A stretch of 64,000 nt of DNA. Origin: Lojkania enalia (lineage: Eukaryota > Ascomycota > Dothideomycetes > Pleosporales). A model generated the notes under the pieces. The model was not told the DNA's origin. It made no database searches and saw nothing but the letters and a program-made list of their open reading frames with translations. Position 1 is the stretch's first letter; each line of letters opens with the position of its first letter. The DNA lies in the NCBI GenBank assembly GCA_010094045.1, contig ML986610.1:124001-188000 (forward strand), given 5' to 3'. Below, piece after piece: positions 35,790 to 45,543 of this stretch. The position numbers were made by a program, and so were the translations under genes.

Positions 35790-36390
35790 TGGGGAAATTA
35801 TTATATTTCCGAACATTCGCTAAACGGAATGCTTCTATGGCATTGAAAGGAATTATATTGTGGATTTCTTTGATAGGGAAAATAATTATATTCTACACCT
35901 CGATAGAGAAAGACATCATATTGTGTGCTTCTAGGAAATTCTGTTACGCTAATGTAAGCAGGAGGGGGTGGAGACCATATAGGGTGGTATATATAGATAT
36001 ATTGATGAGGCCCTTAACCTCTCGGTCAAGGTACGGCGGGGAATATATAGTACATGAGACTGCTTAGTCAAGGGCCGCATAGCTGATCAGGCGCGTGACC
36101 TGAGCTTACAGCTAATAGGTACTTTTCGATAGAGAAAGTAGTTTTCTGAGGTATTCGACAACGATCAGAACTAGCGGAACCTCGATTGTCGTTAGATGGC
36201 TGGCGGATGCCATATCCGCGAAGGCATTTGTAGATGGAGCTATACCAAGTTGGAAGAACATGTGACAATTGGCACCACTCACTTCTACGATGAGGAGAGG
36301 CATAGAATTACGCACTTCTACGACAGGGAAAGGAAGGCATTTACGCACCTCTGCACCTACTTCTGCGATGCAGAAGATTACATTACGGAC
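35790..36390. repeat. diverged minisatellite of about 33 bp
   Basis: Two clear adjacent copies, 36280-36312 and 36313-36345, each start CACTTCTACGA and end TTACG, and a third partial copy follows at 36346-36387. Related sequence (TTCTACACC TCGATAGAGAAAG and neighbours) occurs at about 35,860-35,945, so the array seems older and interrupted. In one plus-strand frame the clear copies read HFYDEERHRIT and HFYDRERKAFT. Confidence 0.55.
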
Positions 36391-36749
36391 TATTGCGGTA
36401 AGGAAAAACTGCATAACATACTTCTGCAATCTTGAAAAGAATCAACTGGACTTAAATCCACACAATCCAAACACAAAATAAAATTTGGGCTAATTATACC
36501 CCTCTTCACGGCCCATAATTTTTATTGGGTCCTCTCTACCATATAATTCAGTGACTTAGGCTCTGGTTAAAAAGCTTTGCGCATTGCCAATTGATAATAC
36601 GTTCGACTGATGTCTCTAACTAATATACATGTCTGAATGAACTCTAATGTAAATCAAAACCTCCCGGATCTAAATCAGAGAAATGATAATGAAACGCCAA
36701 AAATGCATCAAGAACAATAGTACTCGCGCTCAAACAATGTTTCCATCTT

Positions 36750-37012
36750 TTATGGATCTGGAATTTCGTCTGGAATTTTTTCAGTGACTGTAAACGGTTT
36801 CCGTAATGGGTTCTCCTCTGGCGTAAGATGGTCAAACTCCAATTTCTCATCAGTGTCGTACGGGTCGCGTGGCTTCGGAATATTTGTAAGGAGATCATCT
36901 GCTTTCTCATCGTCAAATTCATATGTCATCCACGACCAATCGATCGTAAAACTGAGTGGGTTCATTCCTTTCTCAGCCTGGTCTGCTTTAGCATTGGTGA
37001 CGCTATCGGGAG
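36750..37012 (-). pseudogene. possible detached C-terminus of the SGNH gene
   Basis: The frame has no ATG near its beginning but reads as a plausible protein (FTIDWSWMTYEFDDEKADDL, then HLTPEENPLRKPFTVTEK) ending at 36,750. It is directly downstream of the SGNH gene on the same strand, one base out of frame with its last exon. It could be a further exon with a splice that I failed to find, or a tail cut off by a single-base change near 37,018. Confidence 0.4.
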
Positions 37013-39643
37013 TCAATCTAAGCTTACCACGCTGGTGATGCTATAATAGCCTTTATCGGTTTTGACAATGCCTCCGTAGCTACGTTCATCACCGTTAATG
37101 CAGTCATCGAAGATTTTCTATTATTGAAATTAGAATGCTTTAAAGGATTAATGGGTGGGCTGCTTACCCGGATCGAGGCTTTACAATCACCCTTATCGAT
37201 ATTTCCATCCTTCTGGATGATGAGCTGATGATGTGTTGATCGTTCGCCGTCCTCACTACCACCGGAATAAACACAAGTCGTGCCATTATCCCAGCTGAAG
37301 GCGCACACCGTGTCGTCATCGCACGCCACGTTTTCAATCCATTTGTTCTCATCATCTTCAGTCTTATACGGCGCATAACGGAAAAGCGACTGTTTAATCT
37401 CGTCCCATTTAGGTCCGTTGTCCGGAATTGGCTGAAGACATTCTTGCTTTCCGTCGGCCGGAGCCGGCAAGTCTGGCGGAGCCTCAAGGGCTTCGAAACC
37501 CTCATTGTCCCATTTCGCCCCCTCAAAGAATTTTCTGCGCTGTGCTAAGACCATCCCTTCTAGAAAGTCACGTGCTATTCTCTCGTTGCCGGTCCGGCTC
37601 GGGAATTGTCGGTCATTCGTTAGGTGCTCTTTCGTTGTGGTTGATGTATGGACCTTGACAATCTTCCTTCCTGCTTCGCTATATTCGGTGACCAACCCGG
37701 CAAGCAGAGCGTTATACTCGATAAAACGCTTCTGCATAGGGTAGAAGTCTTTCCCATCGTGGGGTAATCCGTACATGGGAACTTGAGACAGGAGCACGAT
37801 CGCGTCAGTGTCCCAACGGAAAAGAATAAAGAGTAGGTAGCGGACACTCTCAATAATGTCTTTCGGTTCTCGTCCCTGGAGTAACTCCGCGTGACCAATC
37901 ATGACAGGTATAACCTTGCCAACTGGAACAAAATTAACCCACGACTTGGCTATGGCGTTAGCAATTACTTTGATGGAATCGTCATTTGGATAGATCTCGT
38001 GCGTCAGGTCGCCTTGGTAGTCCCCGCCCCTTGTTCCTGAAAAAACATGTGTCACTGAAGGTCCGCCGGTCTGGCCATAGTTGAAAATTCTGGCATCATC
38101 AAGGAGGCGATGAAGATGCGGAAGGTATCCTAGTCGGTCAGTGTTACCGGGGTTCGCATTTCTTCCCACTAAAACTATGGTTAACGTACATCCGTCTATA
38201 ATGGACAATGGATCTTCGGGTGTTTCGTTCACTCACAGCTTAAATAATCTCCCACGCACATAATAATGAACTTCTTCTTGGGTAACTCAGCAAGTGCCTC
38301 CTGGTAATATAGCTTGAATAGATGGAGGTTTGAAGATTGCGCAAATCCGGCCTCTTTTGGATGGAAAGCCTTCATCAACCAATACGGCAGCGCTGAGACA
38401 GTTACATCATCCTCACTAGGTACACCGGGTGTCCAAGTAAAGTTGCTCAGTGAGTCAACAATCTTTGGATCGTCGTCGTCGTCGAAAGATATGGGCCATG
38501 GTAGGTGGAAGAACCAAGTATCTTCATTCTCCTGATCGGGCTCGTCGACACCTTGTCTGCAGAATCGATGATTATTGTACTTCCAATCGACATCAACCCA
38601 GTCTACGTAAGTGCTCCAGAACGGCCCGTTCTCAGACGTCCACTCCACATTCCTGAGATCCATCCAATACTGAACGACGTAATTTAGTTTGTGAGTTAAG
38701 GTGTTCATGGTTTTTCGCAGCTCCTTGGTCAGTTTAGGTCCTCCACGCCGGAACTTGGCATTGTCGCACTGGTCGGTAGTATCATTAAAGAACTGGATAT
38801 ATCCCTGTTGATATACCAACGTATGGGGATCATCCTTTGGTATCTTAAACCTGTTAAGGAGTGTTTCATTCAGGACTTTGTTGTACTGGGTCCAAAGCGT
38901 AGAATTGAACATGATGTCTTCCGCTTGTTTCAGCTTCTTGTCGCACTTGCCGGCAAGGCCGAACACGCATGCTTTCAAGATCTCGCTGAAGCGAACATCG
39001 TTCCCTAGAAATGCAATTTTTAGCACTCAATATCTTTTGCAAAAGGATGCACATGATAAGAACTTACCTGTGATAGAAAGTGTTGCGAAAGTCGTTTGAT
39101 CAGCATCAATTTTCTTCAATTGGTTATCCTCCTTCTCCATGTCAAGGAGATCATAGGTCTGTGCTCCAGTGCAAGCTACAAAGTCGAACTCTGGCTTCGG
39201 GTCTCCCCGGCCATTAGGGCCTTTCATGATGTCGTCATTTTGCATTTGATTCGGATAAGCCATGGTTCCACGCATGCATTCATGATCCCAGTCGCCATCA
39301 AATGATTCCCCTGCTCCTGGACCGGCCGCAAATGAGTCTCCTAAAGCGACCCATGCGTTGACTGTTCTGAAGGGATAATTTGCTGACGTATTCACATTCA
39401 ATGAGTCCAAAGCTAGAGTTAAGTTTTGGTCTCTAGCCGAATTGTCATCGTCGATATCGTAATCTTTGGCATCCTCTTGATTTAAAGTTAGTTGTATCAT
39501 CCATTTTAACAAGGACAATATCATTTACCTCGACGAGTCAGATATTTCGCTTCCTTTCCTTTACTTGGGACGGAAATAGACTCCGCTAAAGGGCTCAATA
39601 GAACCCAAGCAGTGGCCGCTAACTTCAAATGTGAATAATACAT
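37013..39643 (-). CDS. secreted protein with two SGNH/GDSL-hydrolase-like domains (807 aa)
   Basis: Five exons: 39643-39529, 39475-39068, 39004-38237, 38195-37168 and 37117-37013. The first intron carries a perfect ACTAAC branch site; the third is only 41 bp and is the weakest join. A signal peptide (MYYSHLKLAATAWVLLSPLA) begins the protein. Domain 1 (residues about 75-430) has an intact SGNH set: WVALGDSFAAGPGAG (Ser near 86), TGNDVRF (Asn 176) and FHPKEAGF (His near 389). It is like secreted fungal esterases/lipases that act on acyl or acetyl esters. Domain 2 (from about 432) resembles a CE3-type SGNH fold but has VGRNANPG where GDS is expected, MIGHAELLQG in place of the GxND block, and DRQFPSRTGNERIA where D-x-x-H-P is expected. 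A C-terminal Cys-containing module follows. Confidence 0.78.
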
Positions 39644-40380
39644 TTCGGTGAGACCTGTTCCTAGCCTTGAGAATTCCAATAAAGGCAGGAGCGAACTCAA
39701 GACTTTATAACGACGGCAAAAGTATCAATAAGATCTATTTCTATCGTAAAATATCGACACGTAGTAGGTTTGCGTATAGGAAACATCGTTTAGTAGACCG
39801 GATCGCCGAGCCTCACCCTCAAAGGAAGAAGGAAAATTAAATTCATGCGTACAAACAAGTCCGTTAACTACGTGTAAGCAGCCTCGTTACTCGGGTCATA
39901 GACGAAAAATCTGCCTAAAACAAGACCATCTAGGCCTTTAGCGTGGAAAGCTATGGCTCGAGAAAAGTCAGGGAAAAAATAAAAAAATTTGTTTTTTTAA
40001 GATTCTACTTCTACGTATTTAGTTTATTTGATAATGATGCCTTCAGTATCTAAATTCGATCCAAGTGCCCACCCAAACTAGTACGTGTATTACCTTCGGC
40101 CGCGTCAGATACGGACTTCTCAGATCCGCTCCAGAATTCGGCCCCATTCCTTCTGACATGGCACAGCAGCAACTGACCGTCCCCAAGATAAATTTGTTCG
40201 CTTAGCATTAGGATTCGCGCTAATCTTCAGCCTTATATTCCTACGGCACTGCCCCATTCGTATTCCACATGTCATAGTGGAATAGATTTAATACGAGGCT
40301 GGATTCGCAACTGCAACCACTGCCCATATACCTGAACGATATCTCCGACTTAATTTGAACAATTTTGATGAAATTGCAGG
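39644..40380. other. intergenic, divergent promoter region
   Basis: Separates the SGNH gene (minus) and the aspartic-protease-like gene (plus), which are arranged head to head and could share regulation. No ORF of note. Confidence 0.5.
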
Positions 40381-41785
40381 ATGAAGTCGCATCTTGTTGC
40401 GCTCTTACCGGCAGTATGCCTTGCCTCGGCCAGCGTTTTTAGGCTGCCACTGATAAGACACACAACTGGCTGGGATTTTAGGATGTTGAAAAATAATGCC
40501 CGCTACAATGTTAGTAGCTTCCATCTCTAAATTTGACAAATTACGCGCTTAATAGTTACGACAGACCGCGCAAAATTCACTAAGACCTTCCCAAGACGCT
40601 CTCGGGGGAAAGCAGGCTAGTTGGGCTAAGGAGTTCAATGGCGGTGTTGATGACATCGTCTGGTCCAGCATGTATACCACTACAATTAGTATAGGGAACC
40701 CGCCGACTAGATTCAGAGCTCAGGTTGACACAAGTTGGGGCCCTGTCTTCGTTCCATCGGTTAACTGCGAAAATGTGCCTTGTTGGATGCACTACGAAAA
40801 CATGTATAACTCGGGCAATTCGTCCACTTATAGCCCAAACGGAACAGCTTGTCAAGTGGGATACTGGGGACAGTATGGGCTATGGACGAAAGGAAACATA
40901 TCGCAGGATAATATCCATATTGGGAATATGGAAGTGCGTAATCAGGAATTTGAAGAAGTGACGCATTGGATACCGAGTGAATTAGAGAGGGAAGACTTAT
41001 ATGACACAGTGCTGGGACTTTCGTTAAGAGATATTGATGATAGATGGACTACGTTTAGGGCGCCGAGTTTGTTCCAGAGCATGGTTCGACAACAACTCTT
41101 GAAAGACGGTCTCTTCGCCCTACGACTATCGAGGACTGATGCGGAGGTAGGAGAGCTAATTTTAGGTGGTATTCCAGAGGAAATAAAGAGCGCTGGATTG
41201 ATTGATATCCCACTTACGCGCAACTTCATCGAAGAACGAAGTAACGATCAAGGTGGAGGCCCCGATGACAAGGATGACGACATAATGCGATTTTATGCAT
41301 CTGGTGGCTGGCAAGTTGCGATACGGAACATCACCGTGATAGGCCAAGGTTGGTCATCCTCCCCTATCGCGATATTGCCAAAAAATTATACGGCAGTTAT
41401 ATCCACATCATTCCCTTGGATTGGGGTGCCTTTCGAAGTCGCCGACGAAATCAACCAAAAACTAGGCCTTGAAGAGTTCATGAATGCTGTAAATTGTGAC
41501 AAGCGAAGGACCCTGCCCAACATCACTTTTCACCTTGGCCCATCAAGCAAGGAAATTATTCTAACGCCATGGGACTATTTGATCGAGGTCTACAATGACG
41601 CGAGGCAAGAACTGACATGTGCCTCCCCTTTCTGGGGTCGAGAAGAAGAAGATCTACGAGGTTTCCTTATCCTAGGTAGCCCGTTTTTAAATGGCTTGTA
41701 CAGTGTCTGGGATGCAGATAGGGAGACATTATCCTTCGCAAATCGAATAGGCCACGATGGAGATGTTGCCGGGGTGTTAGGGTAA
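40381..41785 (+). CDS. aspartic-protease-like secreted protein, probably inactive (452 aa)
   Basis: Exon 1 is 40381-40509 and exon 2 is 40556-41785; the 46-bp intron uses GTTAGT as donor. A signal peptide (MKSHLVALLPAVCLASAS) starts the protein. The pepsin (A1) fold is recognisable: YTTTISIGNPPTRFRAQVDT at the first active-site strand, CENVPC with a cysteine pair, YDTVLGLSLRDI, GELILGGI, the C-terminal-lobe segment AVISTSFPWIGVPFEV, and FLILGSPFLNGLYSVWD near the end. A1 peptidases need two D-T/S-G motifs. The first is D-T-S here (Asp near 101) and the second is S-T-S (Ser near 326), so the second catalytic Asp is missing. I infer a non-catalytic or altered role, perhaps binding or decoy. It is head-to-head with the SGNH gene. 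Confidence 0.82.
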
Positions 41786-42057
41786 TTTGGAAACCGTGCG
41801 TTCATGTTTACATGGCGTCTATTATGCCATCCTGGACTTTGTTCTCGCTTGACATTAGAACAGGAATGCTCCTTTGTTGTAGTTTTATCGACAAAGCCAC
41901 CTACATCTATTATTAGAAAAAGGTAGATAGTAGAACAAAGAAAAACAGTGCCATGATAAACAGTCGCTATGCATCCACAATACAGCAGATTATCGTCCAA
42001 CCCCCATAAAAAGGCAAACCCATATCGATCCACCCACTACTAAGACCCTCAAGAGAG
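41786..42057. other. 3' region of the aspartic-protease-like gene
   Basis: Short spacer without ORFs of note. Confidence 0.4.
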
Positions 42058-42444
42058 ATGACACTACCGTCTCATCGAATCCGCAGTAGACAGTCCTTGA
42101 CCCAGGAAGCCGTAGCCCAAATGACTAAGGACATATCAACCCAACTAAGTAACGGCCTTTTTGAAACTGGACAACCGGAACTACATTCCTCAACGCTGAC
42201 ATCTGAAGAATCGAAAAACCATACCATATGCCCACAAAAGCTGTTTCTGAAACTCAGATTCCTGAAAGATAACCCCGTTCCATCTTCCGTCCCGCAACGA
42301 CCAAAGCTCTATCTCAGACTCAGATGTCTGAGATCCGTGCCCAATGACTCTGACGACAAGATTTCGAAGATGCGCAAAAAGGCAAAGAAGAAAGCTAAGT
42401 TACGAGGACCAACGACACTAAACAATTATACAAGACGGGAGTAA
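42058..42444 (+). CDS. short basic hypothetical ORF (128 aa), uncertain
   Basis: An uninterrupted ORF with ATG in AGAGATGAC context. It is basic, ends in a Lys/Arg-rich tail (KMRKKAKKKAKLRG) and carries two related segments about 28 residues apart (KLFLKLRFLKDNP and KLYLRLRCLRSVP), suggesting a small internal duplication. No known domain, signal peptide or membrane span. The amphipathic repeats could be chance. Kept because codon content is less AT-skewed than the surrounding spacer. Confidence 0.3.
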   Translation: MTLPSHRIRSRQSLTQEAVAQMTKDISTQLSNGLFETGQPELHSSTLTSEESKNHTICPQKLFLKLRFLKDNPVPSSVPQRPKLYLRLRCLRSVPNDSDDKISKMRKKAKKKAKLRGPTTLNNYTRRE

Positions 42445-43085
42445 CGAAACGACAAGGGAAAGCCAAGCTAACATGAATCCAAAGCTCAGCGCGGAGAAGA
42501 AGTGAGGCAGCAAATGATGTAGGAGAAGGATATCCCGGTTAGAGTACAAGAGTTCGCGTGATGGGGTGATTTTGAAGGGACATTGCTTGATGAGTGCATA
42601 CTCAAGTTGTAGGAGGTGGTATCCTCGGTTAACCGGTGATGATGTAGACTTCTCGGACATTCTAGTTCTAGAGCATACTGCTTTGCAGAAGTTGTCGGGA
42701 AGACCCGAGATCATGCGGTTGAATTTCTGATCTAGCAACTCTAGAGAGAGCTACAAGGATACCGTGAAGCGATACAACGTCGAAGAGGTGTCGGGAGTAC
42801 GTCTTGAAGGGAATTCGGCAGAGAATATAAATAACCTTTTCACAGCTGGTCAGAGGAAGAGGCGCTAGGATGACAAGGATATCGAAGCGGGTCTAACAAA
42901 GAGGATAAGATGTAGGAGGAATAGGGTTGAAATAGTGTTCGAAAGTCAAAAGGGAAGGAGAAGTCTCGAGAGATTGTAGCTGCTTGAAGTTGTATGCATT
43001 TAATTCTACGGGAGAGATATAAGTAGCATTGTAAAAGGATATCCTAGACCAGAAGCGCCGTTTTATGCTGTTAACGTATAAATAT
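42445..43085. other. intergenic, 3' of the phytase gene
   Basis: No gene supported. A 106-codon minus-strand ORF (42,418-42,738) overlaps the end of the previous ORF and lacks motifs. Confidence 0.4.
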
Positions 43086-44670
43086 TCATGTCTCTACAAA
43101 GCAAAGATCCCAGAGCCCGCCGCTCCTTGCAAAGCTCTGACTTTCTACAAATTTGCTCAGCTTGCATCTTCCGTGCTTGTCAGCACTGCAGAACTCTAGA
43201 GGTATCACGCGGTCGTTGATAATAATCCGTACGAAATCCTCATCATCCCCATGGCATTTCAGTTTCTCGACATACATCCTGGCAGCAAACGGTACCGTCC
43301 AGGCTGCTGAATAGCCATTAGTCTCCTCTATGCTCATAACAGTCGTGTTGGAAAGCGGTTCTGTACTGTTGTAAATGCCCAGTGCAGCAAAAATATCACT
43401 CATGTCGTTGTCGTGGCTGAAATCCGCGTACACCTTTCGGTCTAGAGGAAACGTCGCTGGATCCGAGTCTAGCGTGGTGTTGGTGTTGGTATGATCCTGC
43501 ACTGGCATCTCGGTCAAGCGCGCCAAGAGCTCGTTGACATAGCCAACACCCTGCGTCGGCGCGAGCGGATGTCCATTTCCATAGCCGTAGTACTTGCCCA
43601 AACTCTGGTAGTAATCATACTCATGCCATTCTTTCTCGGTGAAAAGGTCGCAGAACGGGGACATTTCGGCACTCGGGTGGGCGACGGTCTCGAACGAGCA
43701 CAAGTCCATGAGATAGACGGTCTGAACAGCGCTGATGTTGGTGCCGAGCCTGGAGTTGACGCGATCCTTGATTGGCGGCACGAACTCATCTATCCAAATG
43801 CCCTGAGCGTCGGTGCCTGGTTTGGGCCCGTCGAGGAAAGCGGGACAAACATCATGTGATAAGGTGTTGTTCCATTCGCGGCCCTCCGGTATTGTCACGT
43901 CGATCGTTCCTGGCGCCGACTGTTTCGCAGCCTGGGCCAAGCCGATGAGCCACTTTTCCGCCGACTCCATCACGCGTGCCTGGCCCGCAGAGCGTACAAA
44001 TGGCGGGTTATCGTCGACTAGGCCTGAGTACCGACGGTAGAAGTGCGCGCCCGAATTGACCATCTCCCGCCTCCCCGCATCGGTCAATTGATCAGCACCG
44101 AGGGTGTACTGATAGTCCTTCAAGAAGGCAAACTCTTCTGGGTATTGAGTGCTGGTGTTCTGGATTTCGGCAATCAGGAGCTTGTAAAGGAGCGACTTGC
44201 CCAAGGTTGGGTCACGTCCGCCGTGGCGGGAGAGGACCGAGGCGAAGGTCACGACGCAGCCGTGCGGAGGCTCTGTGTCACGGGGCTTGGTTTCCGTGTC
44301 GGACGGCACTGCGAACCAGAGCGAGTACTGGCCCCAGAAGTGGGAGGTTTCCGGGCTGCACCGGTAGCCATAGTCGATGGTATCGCAGGACTTGTTAGGA
44401 GAGCTGAGGGCCCTAGCTAGTGTGAGCAAAAGCACCTAATACCCTTTGTAATGGATGAGGACGTGCGACTGGAGCTGGGGCGACGAACCTGGCGAGCTCA
44501 TGAAGCCCGAGCAGCGCTGCGACGGCGCTCAAGCCGACCAGTAGAGCAGCAATCAGAACCTTTGGACGGCGCTCCGGCCGTTGCTTGGAGGGAGAGGCCG
44601 GCTCTTTCTCGTCCAGCGGCAGTCGATCGTACCGCTGGGCTCCCTTTGACCTGTTCCAAAGGCGTTCCAT
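43086..44670 (-). CDS. membrane-anchored histidine acid phosphatase / 3-phytase (502 aa)
   Basis: Exon 1 is 44670-44489 and exon 2 is 44412-43086, joined by a 76-bp intron through a split Arg codon. Residues 1-35 are cytoplasmic (MERLWNRSKGAQRYDRLPLD) and residues about 36-60 are a membrane span (VLIAALLVGLSAVAALLGLH). The catalytic part follows: SVLSRHGGRDP (residues 119-129) is the RHGxRxP motif with the phosphate-accepting His near 124, and FSHDNDM contains the HD proton-donor pair near 394-395. CDTIDYGYRCSPETSHFWGQ is the typical N-terminus of mature fungal phytase. The enzyme should release phosphate from phytate outside the cell while held in the plasma membrane or secretory path as a type II protein. 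Most fungal phytases instead have a cleaved signal peptide. The permease gene lies head-to-head. Confidence 0.9.
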
Positions 44671-45543
44671 GACCGCAACTACTGGCGTTGCAGGCGCATG
44701 TTAAGAAACAACTTGGAAGACAGATTCGAATACGCTGTGTTGTGGCAGGTGACGCTACTGCCGAGGCTTCTAAGGCAAGGCTCATCTTGATCGCCAAGAC
44801 GACGCCGAAAGCTTGTCCACCCGCGACATCTGACCTCGAAGCCATCTCATGCCACCTCATTATTTGGGGAACCTATACAACGTGCTACATACCTCTTCAG
44901 TCTTCGTTATGTTGTTCCTTTAGCCGCCTAGCCATCCCCCAAATTCGGTCCGCATGTGCTCCGCTACCTATGCCGCTGTCCCGACCTCCGACCAAACCGC
45001 CCTGAAGTTGAGTTTTGGGAGCGATGACGGAGGCTCGAGCGACGATCTGCTCTCAGCTCTCGGTGCAATCAGTCGTGCCTCATTAGACTCGGTGAGAATG
45101 ATTCCTGTTGCCTCATTATGAGTACATCATCATGTCCTATGGTGCTTTCGAGAGCTACTACGCGGCAACTGGCCGCATCGGCATATGGGACGAAAAGACA
45201 TCGTTAGTTTTGCGAGTCTACATTTCAGTCAGCTTCGCGTCCGCTGCCCTGAAAGGCAGTCCGTTCCCCTCTTCTTCCTCATGACATCAAGAGTTATGGC
45301 GACAATGACGTTTGAGCTTAGACCCTGCCTCGATAGTAGTTCTGCTGATTCCCCAGTCACCAAAAGCCGAATTCCAATTTCCCAGCATTTCTCATTGAAA
45401 AACCTCTAGTGGACACCTATCGGAGCCGTCCAAGTAAATATTTACATATTTCGGGTTTTAATTTTTTTTTTCTATTTTTTTTTTTTTTCATACCTACTTG
45501 CACAATTCTATGCGCATCTTCATAAGTTGGATTTGAATCTAAC
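44671..45543. promoter_or_regulatory. divergent promoter between phytase and permease
   Basis: About 870 bp separate the two start codons. A T-rich pyrimidine tract (about 45,461-45,489) lies 50 bp before the permease start, as often seen near fungal transcription starts. Short ORFs are motif-free. Confidence 0.5.

Larger units (their letters stand above)
34907..37012. other. AT-rich spacer with degenerate minisatellite
   Basis: No supported intact gene. It contains a diverged tandem repeat (35,790-36,390) and, at 36,750-37,016 on the minus strand, an open frame that may be the detached C-terminus of the neighbouring SGNH gene. Confidence 0.45.

Noticed and set aside
38196..38236. Treating the two SGNH domains as separate genes
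   Set aside because: The second part lacks a good start codon, and the 41-bp intron with GTGAGT...TTATAG joins both in frame, so a single gene is more likely; doubt is noted in the findings.
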